DNA of 32,585 nt from positions 1 through 32,585 of the forward strand of contig CAMBSR010000002.1 of assembly GCA_945870475.1 (NCBI GenBank), written 5' to 3'. Positions 1-9,570 of the stretch are shown here, piece after piece. A program made the translations under genes and the position numbers. The first letter of the stretch is position 1. Every line of letters begins with the position of its first letter. The DNA comes from Phycisphaera mikurensis NBRC 102666 (GTDB taxonomy: Bacteria > Planctomycetota > Phycisphaerae > Phycisphaerales > SM1A02). The notes under the pieces are model-generated. The model was not told the DNA's origin, did no database searches, and worked only from the letters and a program-made list of their open reading frames with translations.

Positions 1-1
1 C

Positions 2-646
2 AATGGTGCCGCTCGCCACGGCGCGTCCGCGGTCGATCAGCACTGCGCGGTCGCAGCTGGCCTCCACCTCGGCAAGGACGTGGCTCGAGAGGAGGATGGT
101 GGTCTCGGCGCGGAGTTCGCGCAGGAGCGCACGGAAGTCGAGCACCTGCGCCGGGTCAAGGCCCGAGGTCGGCTCATCAAGCACCAGGACGCGCGGGCCG
201 TGCACGATGGCCGCGGCCATGCCCACGCGCTGGCGGTAGCCCTTCGAGAGCTGGCCGCAGAGGCGGCGTCGGACGTCGGTCACGTTGCAGCGCGCCAGTG
301 CGCGGTCGACCGCGGCGGCACGCTCGCGGCGCGGCACGCCGTAGAGCTCGGCGCGGAAGCGGACGAACTCGTCCACCGTCAGGTCGGGCTGCACCGGGCT
401 TTCCTCGGCCAGGTACCCCACCGCCCGCCGCGCGGCTGCGGCATCGGCGTCCATGGACATGCCGGCCACCGTCACGGTTCCCTCGTCCGGCGCCATCGCG
501 CCGACGATCATCCGGATGGAGGTGGACTTCCCCGCCCCGTTCGGGCCCAGGAACCCGCACACCGCGCCCGCAGGCACCGAGAACGACACGTGGTCGACGG
601 CAACCACGCGACCGAACCGCTTGACGATGCCGTGGGTCTCGATCAT
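2..646 (-). CDS. ABC transporter ATP-binding protein (3' end runs off left edge)
   Basis: Reverse-strand reading from ATG at 646 gives MIETHGIVKRFGRVVAVDHVSFSVPAGAVCGFLGPNGAGKSTSIRMIVG...LSKGYRQRVGMAAAIVHGPRVLVLDEPTSGLDPAQ...: Walker A, signature LSKGYRQR, Walker B, H-loop SSH. No stop before the edge, so it is absent from the ORF track. Confidence 0.93.
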   Translation of the reverse strand, partial: MIETHGIVKRFGRVVAVDHVSFSVPAGAVCGFLGPNGAGKSTSIRMIVGAMAPDEGTVTVAGMSMDADAAAARRAVGYLAEESPVQPDLTVDEFVRFRAELYGVPRRERAAAVDRALARCNVTDVRRRLCGQLSKGYRQRVGMAAAIVHGPRVLVLDEPTSGLDPAQVLDFRALLRELRAETTILLSSHVLAEVEASCDRAVLIDRGRAVASGTI

Positions 647-747
647 TGCGTGGGGTGGTCGCCATGCGCGGGAACCGCAGGGCAGGAATCCCCGAATTCT
701 ACCTGACCCGCCGGGATACACTCTGCCCCACCGCACGGAGCGCGCCC

Positions 748-2280
748 TTGTCACCGCAGTCCCGAACGAGCCTCAATGCCAGCGACCCGGCCCTCCTCCT
801 CGAGGAGATCGGCGACGGCATCGGCGTGGTCGACCAGGGCGGCGAGATCCTCTGGATGAACCAGCGGCTCGAGGCCCTCAGCGCGGAAACCCTGCGCCGC
901 TTCTGCGACTGCTGCCGCGACCTCCTCTCGGAACTCGCGCGCGATGGCGCCGACCGCCGCACCCACCTGCGCAGCTTCCGCGCCGGCGACCGCTCCTGGG
1001 AAGTGGCCATCACGCCGCTCGTGGCGGACACCGGCAGCAAGGCCCACGCCACCCGCGCGGTGGGCGTGCTGCATGACGTCTCCACGCGCCAGCGCGTCCT
1101 CGACCGCGTCGACTCCATCGATGCGGCCGGCGCGGACCTCCTGGCGCTCGATGCCAAGATCGTCAATCCGCTCAACGTCGCCGAGCGCCTGGGCCTCATC
1201 GAAGGCAAGATCGTCGCCGGCCTCGAGAAGCTCTTCGGCGCCAAGGAGTTCGAGGTGCGCCTGGTGGACAAGGCCACGCAGCGCCTCGAACTGGTGACGA
1301 GCCGCGGCATCGCACCGCTCGCGCCCGGGCGCTTCATGCACGCGAGCCTCGAAGGCAACGGCATCTCCGGCCACGTGGCGTGCTGCGGCGAGCCGTACCT
1401 CTGCATCGATGCCGAGGCGGACCCGTACTACCTGCCCGGCCTCGAAGGCGGGCGCTCCAGCATCACGGCACCGCTCCTCCTCCATGACAAGGTGGTGGGC
1501 GTCCTGAACGTTGAAAGCACGCAGGCTGCGCGCTTTGACGAGGAAGACCTGCTCTGCCTCGAGCTCTTCGGCCGCTACGTGGCCATGGCGCTCAACATCC
1601 TCGACATGCTGGTGGTGGAGCGCTACACCACCAACCAGCGCGTGAGCGGCGCCCTGCGCGACGAGATCGCCGCGCCCATCTCTTCGATCCGCACCGCCGT
1701 CGAACACCTGAAGCGCGATCCCGACGTCCCGCCGCAGGCCATCGCCGAGCTCGAGCGCGCCATCGCGAGCGTCGAGAACCGCGTCCGCGGAGCCACCGGC
1801 GGTCCGCAGACCGTGCTCGGCGTCGACCGCCTCGACCGCAGCAAGGGCGTGGACCCGGAGATCGCCGGTCGCCGCGTCGCCGTGCTCGACGACGAGGAGC
1901 CGGTGCGCGACGTGGTGGCCAACGTGCTTGCGGAAGTGGGCGCGTCCGTCGATCGCTTCTCCTCGAGCAACGAAGGCTGCGCCTCCATCGAGCGCGCCGC
2001 CGCGGAAGGCAAGCCCTACGACGTGATCATCAGCGACGTGCGCATGCCCGAGCGCAACGGCTACGAGGTCTTCCGCCTCGCGAAGGCCGCATGCCCGCGC
2101 ACGCAGGTGATCCTGATGACGGGCTTCGGCTACGACCCGAACCACTCGATCGTGCGCAGCACGCAGGAAGGCCTGCACTGCTTCCTCTTCAAGCCGTTCC
2201 AGGCGCAGCACCTGGTGGACGAGGTGCGCAAGGCCGTGGCGGAGTGGAAGGGCGAACGCCCGCTCGCCGAAGGTCGCTGA
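748..2280 (+). CDS. PAS-GAF-(degenerate HisKA-like)-REC signalling protein
   Basis: ORF 646..2280. GAF-like region GLEKLFGAKEFEVRLVD...APLLLHDKVVGVLNVES, and an intact C-terminal receiver (AVLDDEEPVRD, IISDVRMPERNG, ILMTG, FKPF). Start chosen as TTG 748 with GGAG upstream, because the -10-like TACACT at 717-722 would lie inside the gene if ATG 646 were used. Confidence 0.8.
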   Translation: MSPQSRTSLNASDPALLLEEIGDGIGVVDQGGEILWMNQRLEALSAETLRRFCDCCRDLLSELARDGADRRTHLRSFRAGDRSWEVAITPLVADTGSKAHATRAVGVLHDVSTRQRVLDRVDSIDAAGADLLALDAKIVNPLNVAERLGLIEGKIVAGLEKLFGAKEFEVRLVDKATQRLELVTSRGIAPLAPGRFMHASLEGNGISGHVACCGEPYLCIDAEADPYYLPGLEGGRSSITAPLLLHDKVVGVLNVESTQAARFDEEDLLCLELFGRYVAMALNILDMLVVERYTTNQRVSGALRDEIAAPISSIRTAVEHLKRDPDVPPQAIAELERAIASVENRVRGATGGPQTVLGVDRLDRSKGVDPEIAGRRVAVLDDEEPVRDVVANVLAEVGASVDRFSSSNEGCASIERAAAEGKPYDVIISDVRMPERNGYEVFRLAKAACPRTQVILMTGFGYDPNHSIVRSTQEGLHCFLFKPFQAQHLVDEVRKAVAEWKGERPLAEGR

Positions 2281-2334
2281 GACGCAGGAGGCAGTTCGCG
2301 CATCGCGACGCCCACCCGACTCCAGCCGCTCCGC

Positions 2335-3306
2335 TCACCGCCGCGTTGCCACCAGCACTCGCCAGAAATCCTCGAAATCCCTGCGGACTTCCGCTCCCAC
2401 GAGCGCTGCGTTGGCCTGCGCCGCGGCAAGCGCATCGTCCCGCTGGCGATGCCCGATCTCGACCACCAGCCGTCCGCCCGGCACCAGCCATTCATGCGCG
2501 CTGGCCACGAGCGGTGCGATCACGTCCATGCCGACCTTCCCTCCCGCCAGTGCGGAACGCGGTTCGTGCTCGCGGACGTTGGGCTCCATCTCGTCCCATT
2601 CGTCATCGCGCACGTAGGGCGGGTTCGAGACCAGGATGTGGAATGAGCCGCGCTCCGCGGCAGTGAGCGGCGCGTAGACGGAGCCCGCGCGGAAATCGAT
2701 GAACTCGGCCACGCGGTGCGCCGCGGCATTGGTGCGCGCGAGGTCAAGCGCGGCCGCAACGATGTCCGTGGCCACGATGCGCACCTCGACCGGCGGCGGA
2801 GCGGCGCCCTCGCCCGGCTCGGTGCCGCGCCGCTGCCCGCGCAGCGCGGCGGCGATGCACGTACTGATGCAGCCGGTGCCGGTGCCGATCTCCAGGATTC
2901 GCACGGGGTTCGCGCCACCGGCCACGGCCGCGCGGGCCGCCGCCACGCATTCCTCCACCACGTGCTCGGTGGCCGGGCGCGGAATCAGCGTCGCCGGCCC
3001 CACCGCAAAGCGCTTCGACCAGAACCACGCCTCACCCACCAGGTACTGGACGGGCTCGTGCCGCGCGGCGCGCGCCACCAGGGCGCGCAGCCGCTCGAGC
3101 TCGGCGGGCGATGCCGGGCGGTCGGCCTCCATGTAGAGCTGCATTCGCTCGGCGCCCAGGACGTGCCCAACCAGCATCTCGGCACAGACGCGCGGGGCGT
3201 CGATCCCCTTGCCGCCCAGGTGGCCGTCGATCCAGCGGATCAGCCGCCGCGTGGTCCAGGTTTCCCCGGCACTTCCGGCGGATTCTTTCTCGGTGTTCAC
3301 GGCCAT
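2335..3306 (-). CDS. prmC: Peptide chain release factor N5-glutamine methyltransferase (HemK/PrmC)
   Basis: LEIGTGTGCIS motif I, NPPYV catalytic motif, RSALAGGKVGMDVI, C-terminal LVVEIGHRQ; length typical of PrmC. Confidence 0.93.
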   Translation of the reverse strand: MAVNTEKESAGSAGETWTTRRLIRWIDGHLGGKGIDAPRVCAEMLVGHVLGAERMQLYMEADRPASPAELERLRALVARAARHEPVQYLVGEAWFWSKRFAVGPATLIPRPATEHVVEECVAAARAAVAGGANPVRILEIGTGTGCISTCIAAALRGQRRGTEPGEGAAPPPVEVRIVATDIVAAALDLARTNAAAHRVAEFIDFRAGSVYAPLTAAERGSFHILVSNPPYVRDDEWDEMEPNVREHEPRSALAGGKVGMDVIAPLVASAHEWLVPGGRLVVEIGHRQRDDALAAAQANAALVGAEVRRDFEDFWRVLVATRR

Positions 3307-3348
3307 GGAAGAGGTATCCTATGCGCCCCCTCGGGAAGAACTCCTCAT

Positions 3349-3792
3349 ATGAACGAAGCACTTGCCACCGTCCTCCAGCACGTCCAGTCGAGCGGCCGCT
3401 TCGGCGCCGCCAAGATCGAAGGCGCCGCCCTGCGCTGCGAAGCCAAGGACGCCGCCGGCGGCGCCTGGTACCTGGTGGAACGCTCCGGCGAGGGCTGGGC
3501 CGTCTCGCTCCTCACCTCGGACCGCTGGCTCAGCGAGTCGATCGAGGGCGACATGCTCGAGGGCCGCGACACCGCCGAGGAGCTGGTGGACGACGAACTG
3601 GTGGAAGTGGGCTTCCCGCACCGCTGCCCCAAGGTGAAGCACTACCGCGACGACGCCAAGGTCTACGTCTTCCGCAGCGAGATCCCGCTCGATGGCATCG
3701 CCGACACCGGCGCAGGTATCGCCACCTACCTGCTGGCCTTCGAAGCCGCGTTCTCGCAGCTCGGCGACATGCAGGGAAGCAGCGCGGAATGA
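3349..3792 (+). CDS. Conserved-looking hypothetical protein (147 aa), start-stop overlapped with downstream glycosyltransferase
   Basis: MNEALATVLQHVQSSGRFGAAKIEGAAL...GIATYLLAFEAAFSQLGDMQGSSAE; stop TGA overlaps the next gene's ATG (ATGA at 3789-3792). Confidence 0.75.
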   Translation: MNEALATVLQHVQSSGRFGAAKIEGAALRCEAKDAAGGAWYLVERSGEGWAVSLLTSDRWLSESIEGDMLEGRDTAEELVDDELVEVGFPHRCPKVKHYRDDAKVYVFRSEIPLDGIADTGAGIATYLLAFEAAFSQLGDMQGSSAE

Positions 3793-5564
3793 CCCTCGCG
3801 CGGCCGAAGGTCGTGATGCTCGGCTGGGAGTTCCCGCCATTCATCACCGGCGGACTCGGCACGGCGTGCCACGGCCTGACCAAGGCCCTGGCGTCCATGG
3901 ACGTGGACGTCACCTTCGTGCTGCCCAAGGGCGTGAAGGGCGACCACGCATCGCACGTTGACCTGGTGGTGCCGGGAAGCGCAGCCGACGAGCTGAAGGT
4001 GGCGACGCGCGGCGCGGAGCCGGCGCCTGCTGCCCTGCCGGTCGACCGCCGGTCCGCGGACCGCGGCATTGCCGCGCGACGCAACGCGGGTGAACCCGTG
4101 CCTGCACCGGGAAGCGCGCTTGCCGCCGCCACCGCCGCCGTTGGCGCGGCGGCTGCCGCCGGAAAGCCGCTCGCCGAGGCGGGCGCCCACATCGGCACTG
4201 CCTCGAATCCTGGCCGCATTCACGGCGAGAGCGCGCTCGGGCGCACCATCCGGATGATCGCGGCGCCCTTCGTTGCAAGCGGCGCCTACGCATCACCCGG
4301 TGCGCGCACCGTGCTCGAGCGCATCGCGCTTGCGAGCGCCGCGCCGCAGCGGCTCCTTCGCCCCGGTGCGCTTGCCAGCGCCGTCGGCCCCGACGATATC
4401 AGCGCCGAGCTCTTCACCGGGCTCGACGACGCCGCACGCGAGGAAGCGCTCGGCATCCTGGAAGCATGGGAGCGCTACGGCACCGACGACCCGACGGCCG
4501 TGGCGGAGATGGTGGAGATGGTGCGCGCCGTGCGTGCCGCCGTCCCCGAATCAAACGGCCGCGGCGCGCGCGTGGCGCTCGCGGGCGGCACCGGCGTGCC
4601 CGACTACGCGGGCGATCTCCTCGCGCAGAGCGAGGCGTACGCGCGCTTCGTGGTGGAAAGCTGCCGCGACCGCAACTTCGACGTGATCCACGCGCACGAC
4701 TGGCTCACCTACCCCGCCGGCATCGCCCTCGCGCGCGTCACCGGCAAGCCGCTCGTGGTGCACGTCCACAGCACGGAATTCGACCGTTCCGGCGAGCACG
4801 TCAACCAGCCCGTCTACAACATCGAGCGCCGCGGCATGCACGCCGCCGTCAAGGTGATCACGGTCAGCATGCTGACCCGGAACATCTGCGCCAACCGCTA
4901 CGCCGTGCCCGTTTCCAAGTGCGAGGTGGTCTACAACGGCGTCGACCTCGACCCGAAGGCCGTGGGCATCAGCACCATCGGCAAGCGCGACAAGATCGTC
5001 CTCTACTTCGGCCGCATCACGCTGCAGAAGGGGCCGGAGTACTTCGTGCACGCCGCCAAGCGCGTCCTGGAGAAGTACGAGGACGTCAAGTTCGTGGTGG
5101 CCGGCAGCGGCGACCAGGCGCAGTCGATGATCCAGCTTGCCGCCGAGCTCGGCATCGGGCACAAGGTGCTCTTCACCGGCTTCCTCCGCGGCAAGGACAT
5201 CCCGCGCGTCTTCAGCATGGCGGACCTCTACGTCATGCCGAGCGTGAGCGAGCCGTTCGGCATCGCGCCGCTCGAGGCGCTCGGCCACCGCGTGCCGGTC
5301 CTCATCAGCCGCCAGTCGGGCGTGAGCGAGGTGCTCACCAACGCGCTCAAGGTGGACTTCTGGGATGTCGACGACATGGCGAACAAGATCGTCGCCGTCC
5401 TGCGCCACCCGCCGCTCCAGCGCACGCTGACCGACCATGGCTTCGACGAGGTCCGCGGCATCACCTGGGACGGCGCCGCGGAGCGGTGCATCGAGGTATA
5501 CGGGCGGGCGCTCGCCGCGGTGGGCCGCGGCCTATACTCCGCAAATGGCGTTTTTCACGCGTAA
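3789..5564 (+). CDS. Glycosyltransferase, glycogen synthase-like GT4/GT5, with long Ala-rich insertion
   Basis: VVMLGWEFPPFITGGLGTACHGLTKAL N-terminus; FDVIHAHDWLTYPAGIALAR; GRITLQKGPEYFVHAAK; PSVSEPFGIAPLEALGHRVPVLISRQSGVSEV. Confidence 0.92.
   Translation: MTLARPKVVMLGWEFPPFITGGLGTACHGLTKALASMDVDVTFVLPKGVKGDHASHVDLVVPGSAADELKVATRGAEPAPAALPVDRRSADRGIAARRNAGEPVPAPGSALAAATAAVGAAAAAGKPLAEAGAHIGTASNPGRIHGESALGRTIRMIAAPFVASGAYASPGARTVLERIALASAAPQRLLRPGALASAVGPDDISAELFTGLDDAAREEALGILEAWERYGTDDPTAVAEMVEMVRAVRAAVPESNGRGARVALAGGTGVPDYAGDLLAQSEAYARFVVESCRDRNFDVIHAHDWLTYPAGIALARVTGKPLVVHVHSTEFDRSGEHVNQPVYNIERRGMHAAVKVITVSMLTRNICANRYAVPVSKCEVVYNGVDLDPKAVGISTIGKRDKIVLYFGRITLQKGPEYFVHAAKRVLEKYEDVKFVVAGSGDQAQSMIQLAAELGIGHKVLFTGFLRGKDIPRVFSMADLYVMPSVSEPFGIAPLEALGHRVPVLISRQSGVSEVLTNALKVDFWDVDDMANKIVAVLRHPPLQRTLTDHGFDEVRGITWDGAAERCIEVYGRALAAVGRGLYSANGVFHA
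5533..5538 (+). promoter_or_regulatory. -10-like TATACT, 6 nt before putA ATG (leaderless candidate)
   Basis: ggccTATACTccgcaaATG; no SD. Confidence 0.45.
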
Positions 5565-8556
5565 GAAGCCCGCTCCCGTCCGCACGTCCGCTCCGGCCGC
5601 CGCCCCCGCAGGCCGTGCCGCACCGCGTGACCCCGCCTTCGAACGCCGCGTCCAGGAGATCGGCGCCGAGTACCTGCGCACCGCGCGAGAGGCCGGCGCC
5701 GGCGTCTTCAGCGGCAGCCTCTCGGTGTTCAAGGACAAGCTCATGGACTGGGCGATGCAGGACGAGGCGTTCCGCGTCCAGCTCTTCCGCTTCGTGGACT
5801 GCTTCCCGACGCTGCGCAGCAACGACGCCATCTACGAGCACCTCACCGACTACCTCTCGCAGCCGGGCGTGAAGGCGCCGCCGGGCTTCGAGCTCGGCAT
5901 GGCGGCGGGCGGCCTGGCGAAGGGCCTGATGGCGAAGACCATGGCCGGCCAGATCGAGGGCATGGCGTCCAAGTTCATCGCCGGCACCGATGCGGCGAGC
6001 GCCCTTCCCTCGCTCGAGAAGATGTGGAAGAACGGTCTCTGCTTCAGCGTGGACCTCCTGGGCGAGGCCTGCGTGAGCGACGAGGAAGCCCGCCTCTACC
6101 GGCAGAAGTACCTGGACCTGGTGGAGAACCTGCCCAAGCGCGTCGCCAGCTGGCCGGGCAATCCCGTCCTGGAGAGCGACCACCTGGGCGCTGTGCCGCG
6201 CACCAACGTCAGCATCAAGATCAGCAGCCTGAGCGCGCGCGTCGACCCGATCGACACCGAGGGCTCCATCCGCACGCTCATGGCGGAGATCCTGCCGATC
6301 CTGGAAAGCGCCAGGAAGCACGGTGTTCTCGTCAATTTCGACATGGAGCAGTTCGCGCTCAAGGACCTCACCATCGAGCTCCTCAAGCGCTGCTGCGAGG
6401 CGGTGGACTTCGAGGCCGGCCTTGCCATGCAGGCCTACCTGCGCAGCGCGCCGGACGACGCGCGCAGCGTGGTCGAGTGGGCCAAGCGCACCGGGCGCGT
6501 GGTCACCGTGCGACTGGTGAAGGGCGCGTACTGGGACTACGAGACCATCCACGCCGAGCAGCAGGGATGGCCGGTGCCGGTGTGGAGCCGCAAGTGCGAC
6601 ACCGACGCGTGCTTCGAGCGCGTGGCGCAGTACTTCATCGAGAACAGCCCGCGCAAGATCGGCGAGGGCGGCGTGAAGCTCGCGCTCGGCTCGCACAACG
6701 CGCGCTCCATCGCGGCCGCGCTCGCCACGCTCGAGAAGCACGGGCTGCCGAAGTCGGCGATCGAGCTGCAGATGCTCCACGGCATGGGCGACCCGCTCAA
6801 GGCCGCGGCCATCGCCATGGGCCTGCGCGTGCGCGAGTACGTGCCGGTGGGCGAGATGATCCCCGGCATGGCGTACCTGGTGCGTCGCCTCCTCGAGAAC
6901 ACTTCCAACGAGAGCTGGCTCAAGGCCGGCTTCCTGGACAACGCCGACGTCTCGTCGCTGGTGGCGAGCCCGTTCCGCGAGCACGATTCCGACCCCGGCG
7001 TCGAGCGCATCCGCCTGGCCCCCGAGCGCCACACCCTCTCCTGCGCCGCCGCCGGCGTGGGCGACGGACGCCCGTTCTTCACGGAGCCGATGCGGAACTT
7101 CTCCGTTTCCTCGGCGCGTGACGCGTATCGCGCGGCCATCGCGTCGACTGCGGTGCCGAGCGTGGCGAACGATTCCACCGTGACCGACGCCGCCCGTGCC
7201 GTGGCCGCCGCCGACGCCGCGTTCCCGCGCTGGCGCGACCGGCCCAACGCCGAGCGCGCCGACATGCTGGTGCGCGCCGCGGCCACCATGCGCGCACGCC
7301 GCGACGAGCTCTCCGCCATCGTCATCAAGGAGAGCGGCAAGACCTGGCGCGAGGCCGACGCCGACGTCTGCGAGGCGATCGACTTCTGCGAGTACTACGC
7401 GCGCGAGTCCACCAAGCTGTTCGCGCGCCAGCGCCTGGGCAACTTCGTCGGCGAGCTCGACGAGCAGTGGTACCAGCCGCGCGGCGTGGCCGCGGTGATC
7501 AGCCCGTGGAACTTCCCGTTCGCCATCTGCTGCGGCATGACCGTGGCGGCGCTGGTGACGGGCAACACCGCGGTGGTGAAGCCCGCGGAGCAGACCCCGG
7601 CCATCGCCAAGGTGCTCTGCGACATCCTGTGGGCGGCCGGCGTGCCGCGCGACGTGCTGCACTTCGTGCCCGGCCCCGGCGAGACCGTCGGTGCCGCGCT
7701 GGTGCGCGACCCGCGCGTGGCGCTCATCGCGTTCACGGGCAGCAAGGCCGTGGGCCTCGACATCATCAAGGCCGCGGGCGAGCCGCGCGAGGGCCAGGAG
7801 TTCGTCAAGAAGGTGGTCTGCGAGATGGGCGGCAAGAACGCCCTCATCATCGACGAGAGCGCGGACCTCGACGAGGCCGTGCTCGGCGTGCGGCAGAGCG
7901 CCTTCGGCTTCCAGGGCCAGAAGTGCTCGGCGTGCAGCCGCGTGATCGTGCTCGACAGCGCGTACGACGTCTTCCTCCACCGCCTGGTGGAAGCGACGCG
8001 CGCGCTGGTGGTGGGCGACCCGCGCGAGCCCGGCACCGACGTCGGTCCGGTGATCGACGCCGAGGCCGCCGCCAAGATCCGCTCGTACATCGAGATCGGC
8101 GCCAAGGAAGGGAAGCTCGAGCTGACGCTCCCCGTCCCCGCAGGACTCGAGGCCAAGGTGGGCATGCCCTACGTCGGCCCCACCATCATCAGCGGCGTGC
8201 GCGCGGATGCGCGCGTCGCGACCGAGGAGATCTTCGGACCGGTGCTCGCAGTGATCCGCGCCAAGGACTTCGACGAGGCGCTGCGCATCGCCAACGCGCC
8301 CGCGTACAAGCTCACGGGCGGCATCTACACGCGCAAGCCCATGAACCTCGAGCGCGCCAAGCGCGAGTTCCGTGTCGGCAACCTCTACGTGAACCGCGGC
8401 ATCACCGGGGCGCTGGTCGGGCGCCAGCCCTTCGGTGGCTTCGGCATGTCGGGCGTCGGCAGCAAGGCCGGCGGCAGCGACTACCTGCTGCAGTTCGTGG
8501 AGCCGCGCGCCTGCTGCGAGAACACCATGCGCCGGGGCTTTGCGCCCGGGCTGTGA
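5545..8556 (+). CDS. putA: Bifunctional proline dehydrogenase / delta-1-pyrroline-5-carboxylate dehydrogenase
   Basis: PRODH motifs (NVSIKISSLSARVDPIDTEGS, VRLVKGAYWDYE, LASHN-like LALGSHNARS, LQMLHGMGDPLK) then P5CDH motifs (VISPWNFPFAI, FTGSKAVGLDIIKAA, GQKCSACSRVIV, RQPFGGFGMSGVGSKAGG). Confidence 0.95.
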   Translation: MAFFTRKKPAPVRTSAPAAAPAGRAAPRDPAFERRVQEIGAEYLRTAREAGAGVFSGSLSVFKDKLMDWAMQDEAFRVQLFRFVDCFPTLRSNDAIYEHLTDYLSQPGVKAPPGFELGMAAGGLAKGLMAKTMAGQIEGMASKFIAGTDAASALPSLEKMWKNGLCFSVDLLGEACVSDEEARLYRQKYLDLVENLPKRVASWPGNPVLESDHLGAVPRTNVSIKISSLSARVDPIDTEGSIRTLMAEILPILESARKHGVLVNFDMEQFALKDLTIELLKRCCEAVDFEAGLAMQAYLRSAPDDARSVVEWAKRTGRVVTVRLVKGAYWDYETIHAEQQGWPVPVWSRKCDTDACFERVAQYFIENSPRKIGEGGVKLALGSHNARSIAAALATLEKHGLPKSAIELQMLHGMGDPLKAAAIAMGLRVREYVPVGEMIPGMAYLVRRLLENTSNESWLKAGFLDNADVSSLVASPFREHDSDPGVERIRLAPERHTLSCAAAGVGDGRPFFTEPMRNFSVSSARDAYRAAIASTAVPSVANDSTVTDAARAVAAADAAFPRWRDRPNAERADMLVRAAATMRARRDELSAIVIKESGKTWREADADVCEAIDFCEYYARESTKLFARQRLGNFVGELDEQWYQPRGVAAVISPWNFPFAICCGMTVAALVTGNTAVVKPAEQTPAIAKVLCDILWAAGVPRDVLHFVPGPGETVGAALVRDPRVALIAFTGSKAVGLDIIKAAGEPREGQEFVKKVVCEMGGKNALIIDESADLDEAVLGVRQSAFGFQGQKCSACSRVIVLDSAYDVFLHRLVEATRALVVGDPREPGTDVGPVIDAEAAAKIRSYIEIGAKEGKLELTLPVPAGLEAKVGMPYVGPTIISGVRADARVATEEIFGPVLAVIRAKDFDEALRIANAPAYKLTGGIYTRKPMNLERAKREFRVGNLYVNRGITGALVGRQPFGGFGMSGVGSKAGGSDYLLQFVEPRACCENTMRRGFAPGL

Positions 8557-8613
8557 GGCGGGCGTGACGGCAGCACCCGCAATGCACCGGCATCGGCCCG
8601 CGTTGACCCGGGA

Positions 8614-9507
8614 ATGATCGCACGCTGCTCCCCGCATCTCCGCCGCTGCATGGTCACCATGGCAACCGTGGCGGCCGCCGCCTGCCTGATGGCGGCCACG
8701 ATCCCCGGCCGCATGGACCAAGGTGAAGGCACCCGCCGCACCTGGACCATCGAGGGCACGGAGCGAGAGGCGATCGTCCATCTGCCATCCGGCGCGCCAC
8801 GCCCCTGCCCGCTGATCCTGGCGTTCCACGGCCACGGCGGCAGCGCACAGCGCGTCTCGCGATCCATGCACCTGCAGGACGAATGGCCGGGTGCCGTCGT
8901 CGTCTATGCGCAGGGGCTTCCCACCAAGAGCCAGCGCGTCGATCCCGAGGGCAAGCGTCCCGGCTGGCAGAATCGCCCGGGCGAGTACGGTGACCGTGAC
9001 CTGAAGCTTATGGACTCGATCGTGGATTCGCTGCGCAACGAGGGCTGGGTGGACGACACCCGCGTCTACGCCACCGGCCACTCCAACGGTGCCGGCTTCA
9101 CGTATGCGCTCTGGCTCGCGCGCCCGGAAATGCTCGCGGCCGTGGCGCCGGTGGCGGGAGGTTCGCTCGCCGCGAGGCAGCTTGTGCCGATGCCGTGCAT
9201 GCACATCGCCGGCCGGGCGGATGCCATCGTTCCCTTCGCCGGCCAGGAACGCGTGATGAACGTGGTGCGCCAGGTCAACGGGTGCGAAGGAACCGGGAAG
9301 CCATGGGCGAAGGAGTGCACCCGGTGGGAGTCGCCGCTGGGCACGCCCTTCGTGGCCATGGTCACCGACGGCGGCCACCAGTACCCGGCCGAGGCCCCTG
9401 CCCTGATCGTGCGCTTCCTGAGGGAACACTCCGCATTGATCCCCTGCGGACCGCCCGCACCGGGCGAAAGGTGGCCACGCGTGGTCCGTACGCGCAGCGC
9501 CAAGTAG
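8614..9507 (+). CDS. Secreted PHB-depolymerase / LpqC-like alpha/beta-hydrolase esterase
   Basis: PLILAFHGHGGSA, WVDDTRVYATGHSNGAGFTYALW (G-H-S-N-G nucleophile elbow), VAPVAGG, GGHQYP; hydrophobic N-terminus. Confidence 0.85.
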   Translation: MIARCSPHLRRCMVTMATVAAAACLMAATIPGRMDQGEGTRRTWTIEGTEREAIVHLPSGAPRPCPLILAFHGHGGSAQRVSRSMHLQDEWPGAVVVYAQGLPTKSQRVDPEGKRPGWQNRPGEYGDRDLKLMDSIVDSLRNEGWVDDTRVYATGHSNGAGFTYALWLARPEMLAAVAPVAGGSLAARQLVPMPCMHIAGRADAIVPFAGQERVMNVVRQVNGCEGTGKPWAKECTRWESPLGTPFVAMVTDGGHQYPAEAPALIVRFLREHSALIPCGPPAPGERWPRVVRTRSAK

Positions 9508-9570
9508 GATGCGGGACCGTTCTTCCGCACTTCCGCGGGGAACCCCCACTTCGCCCAAGGGCCACGACAC

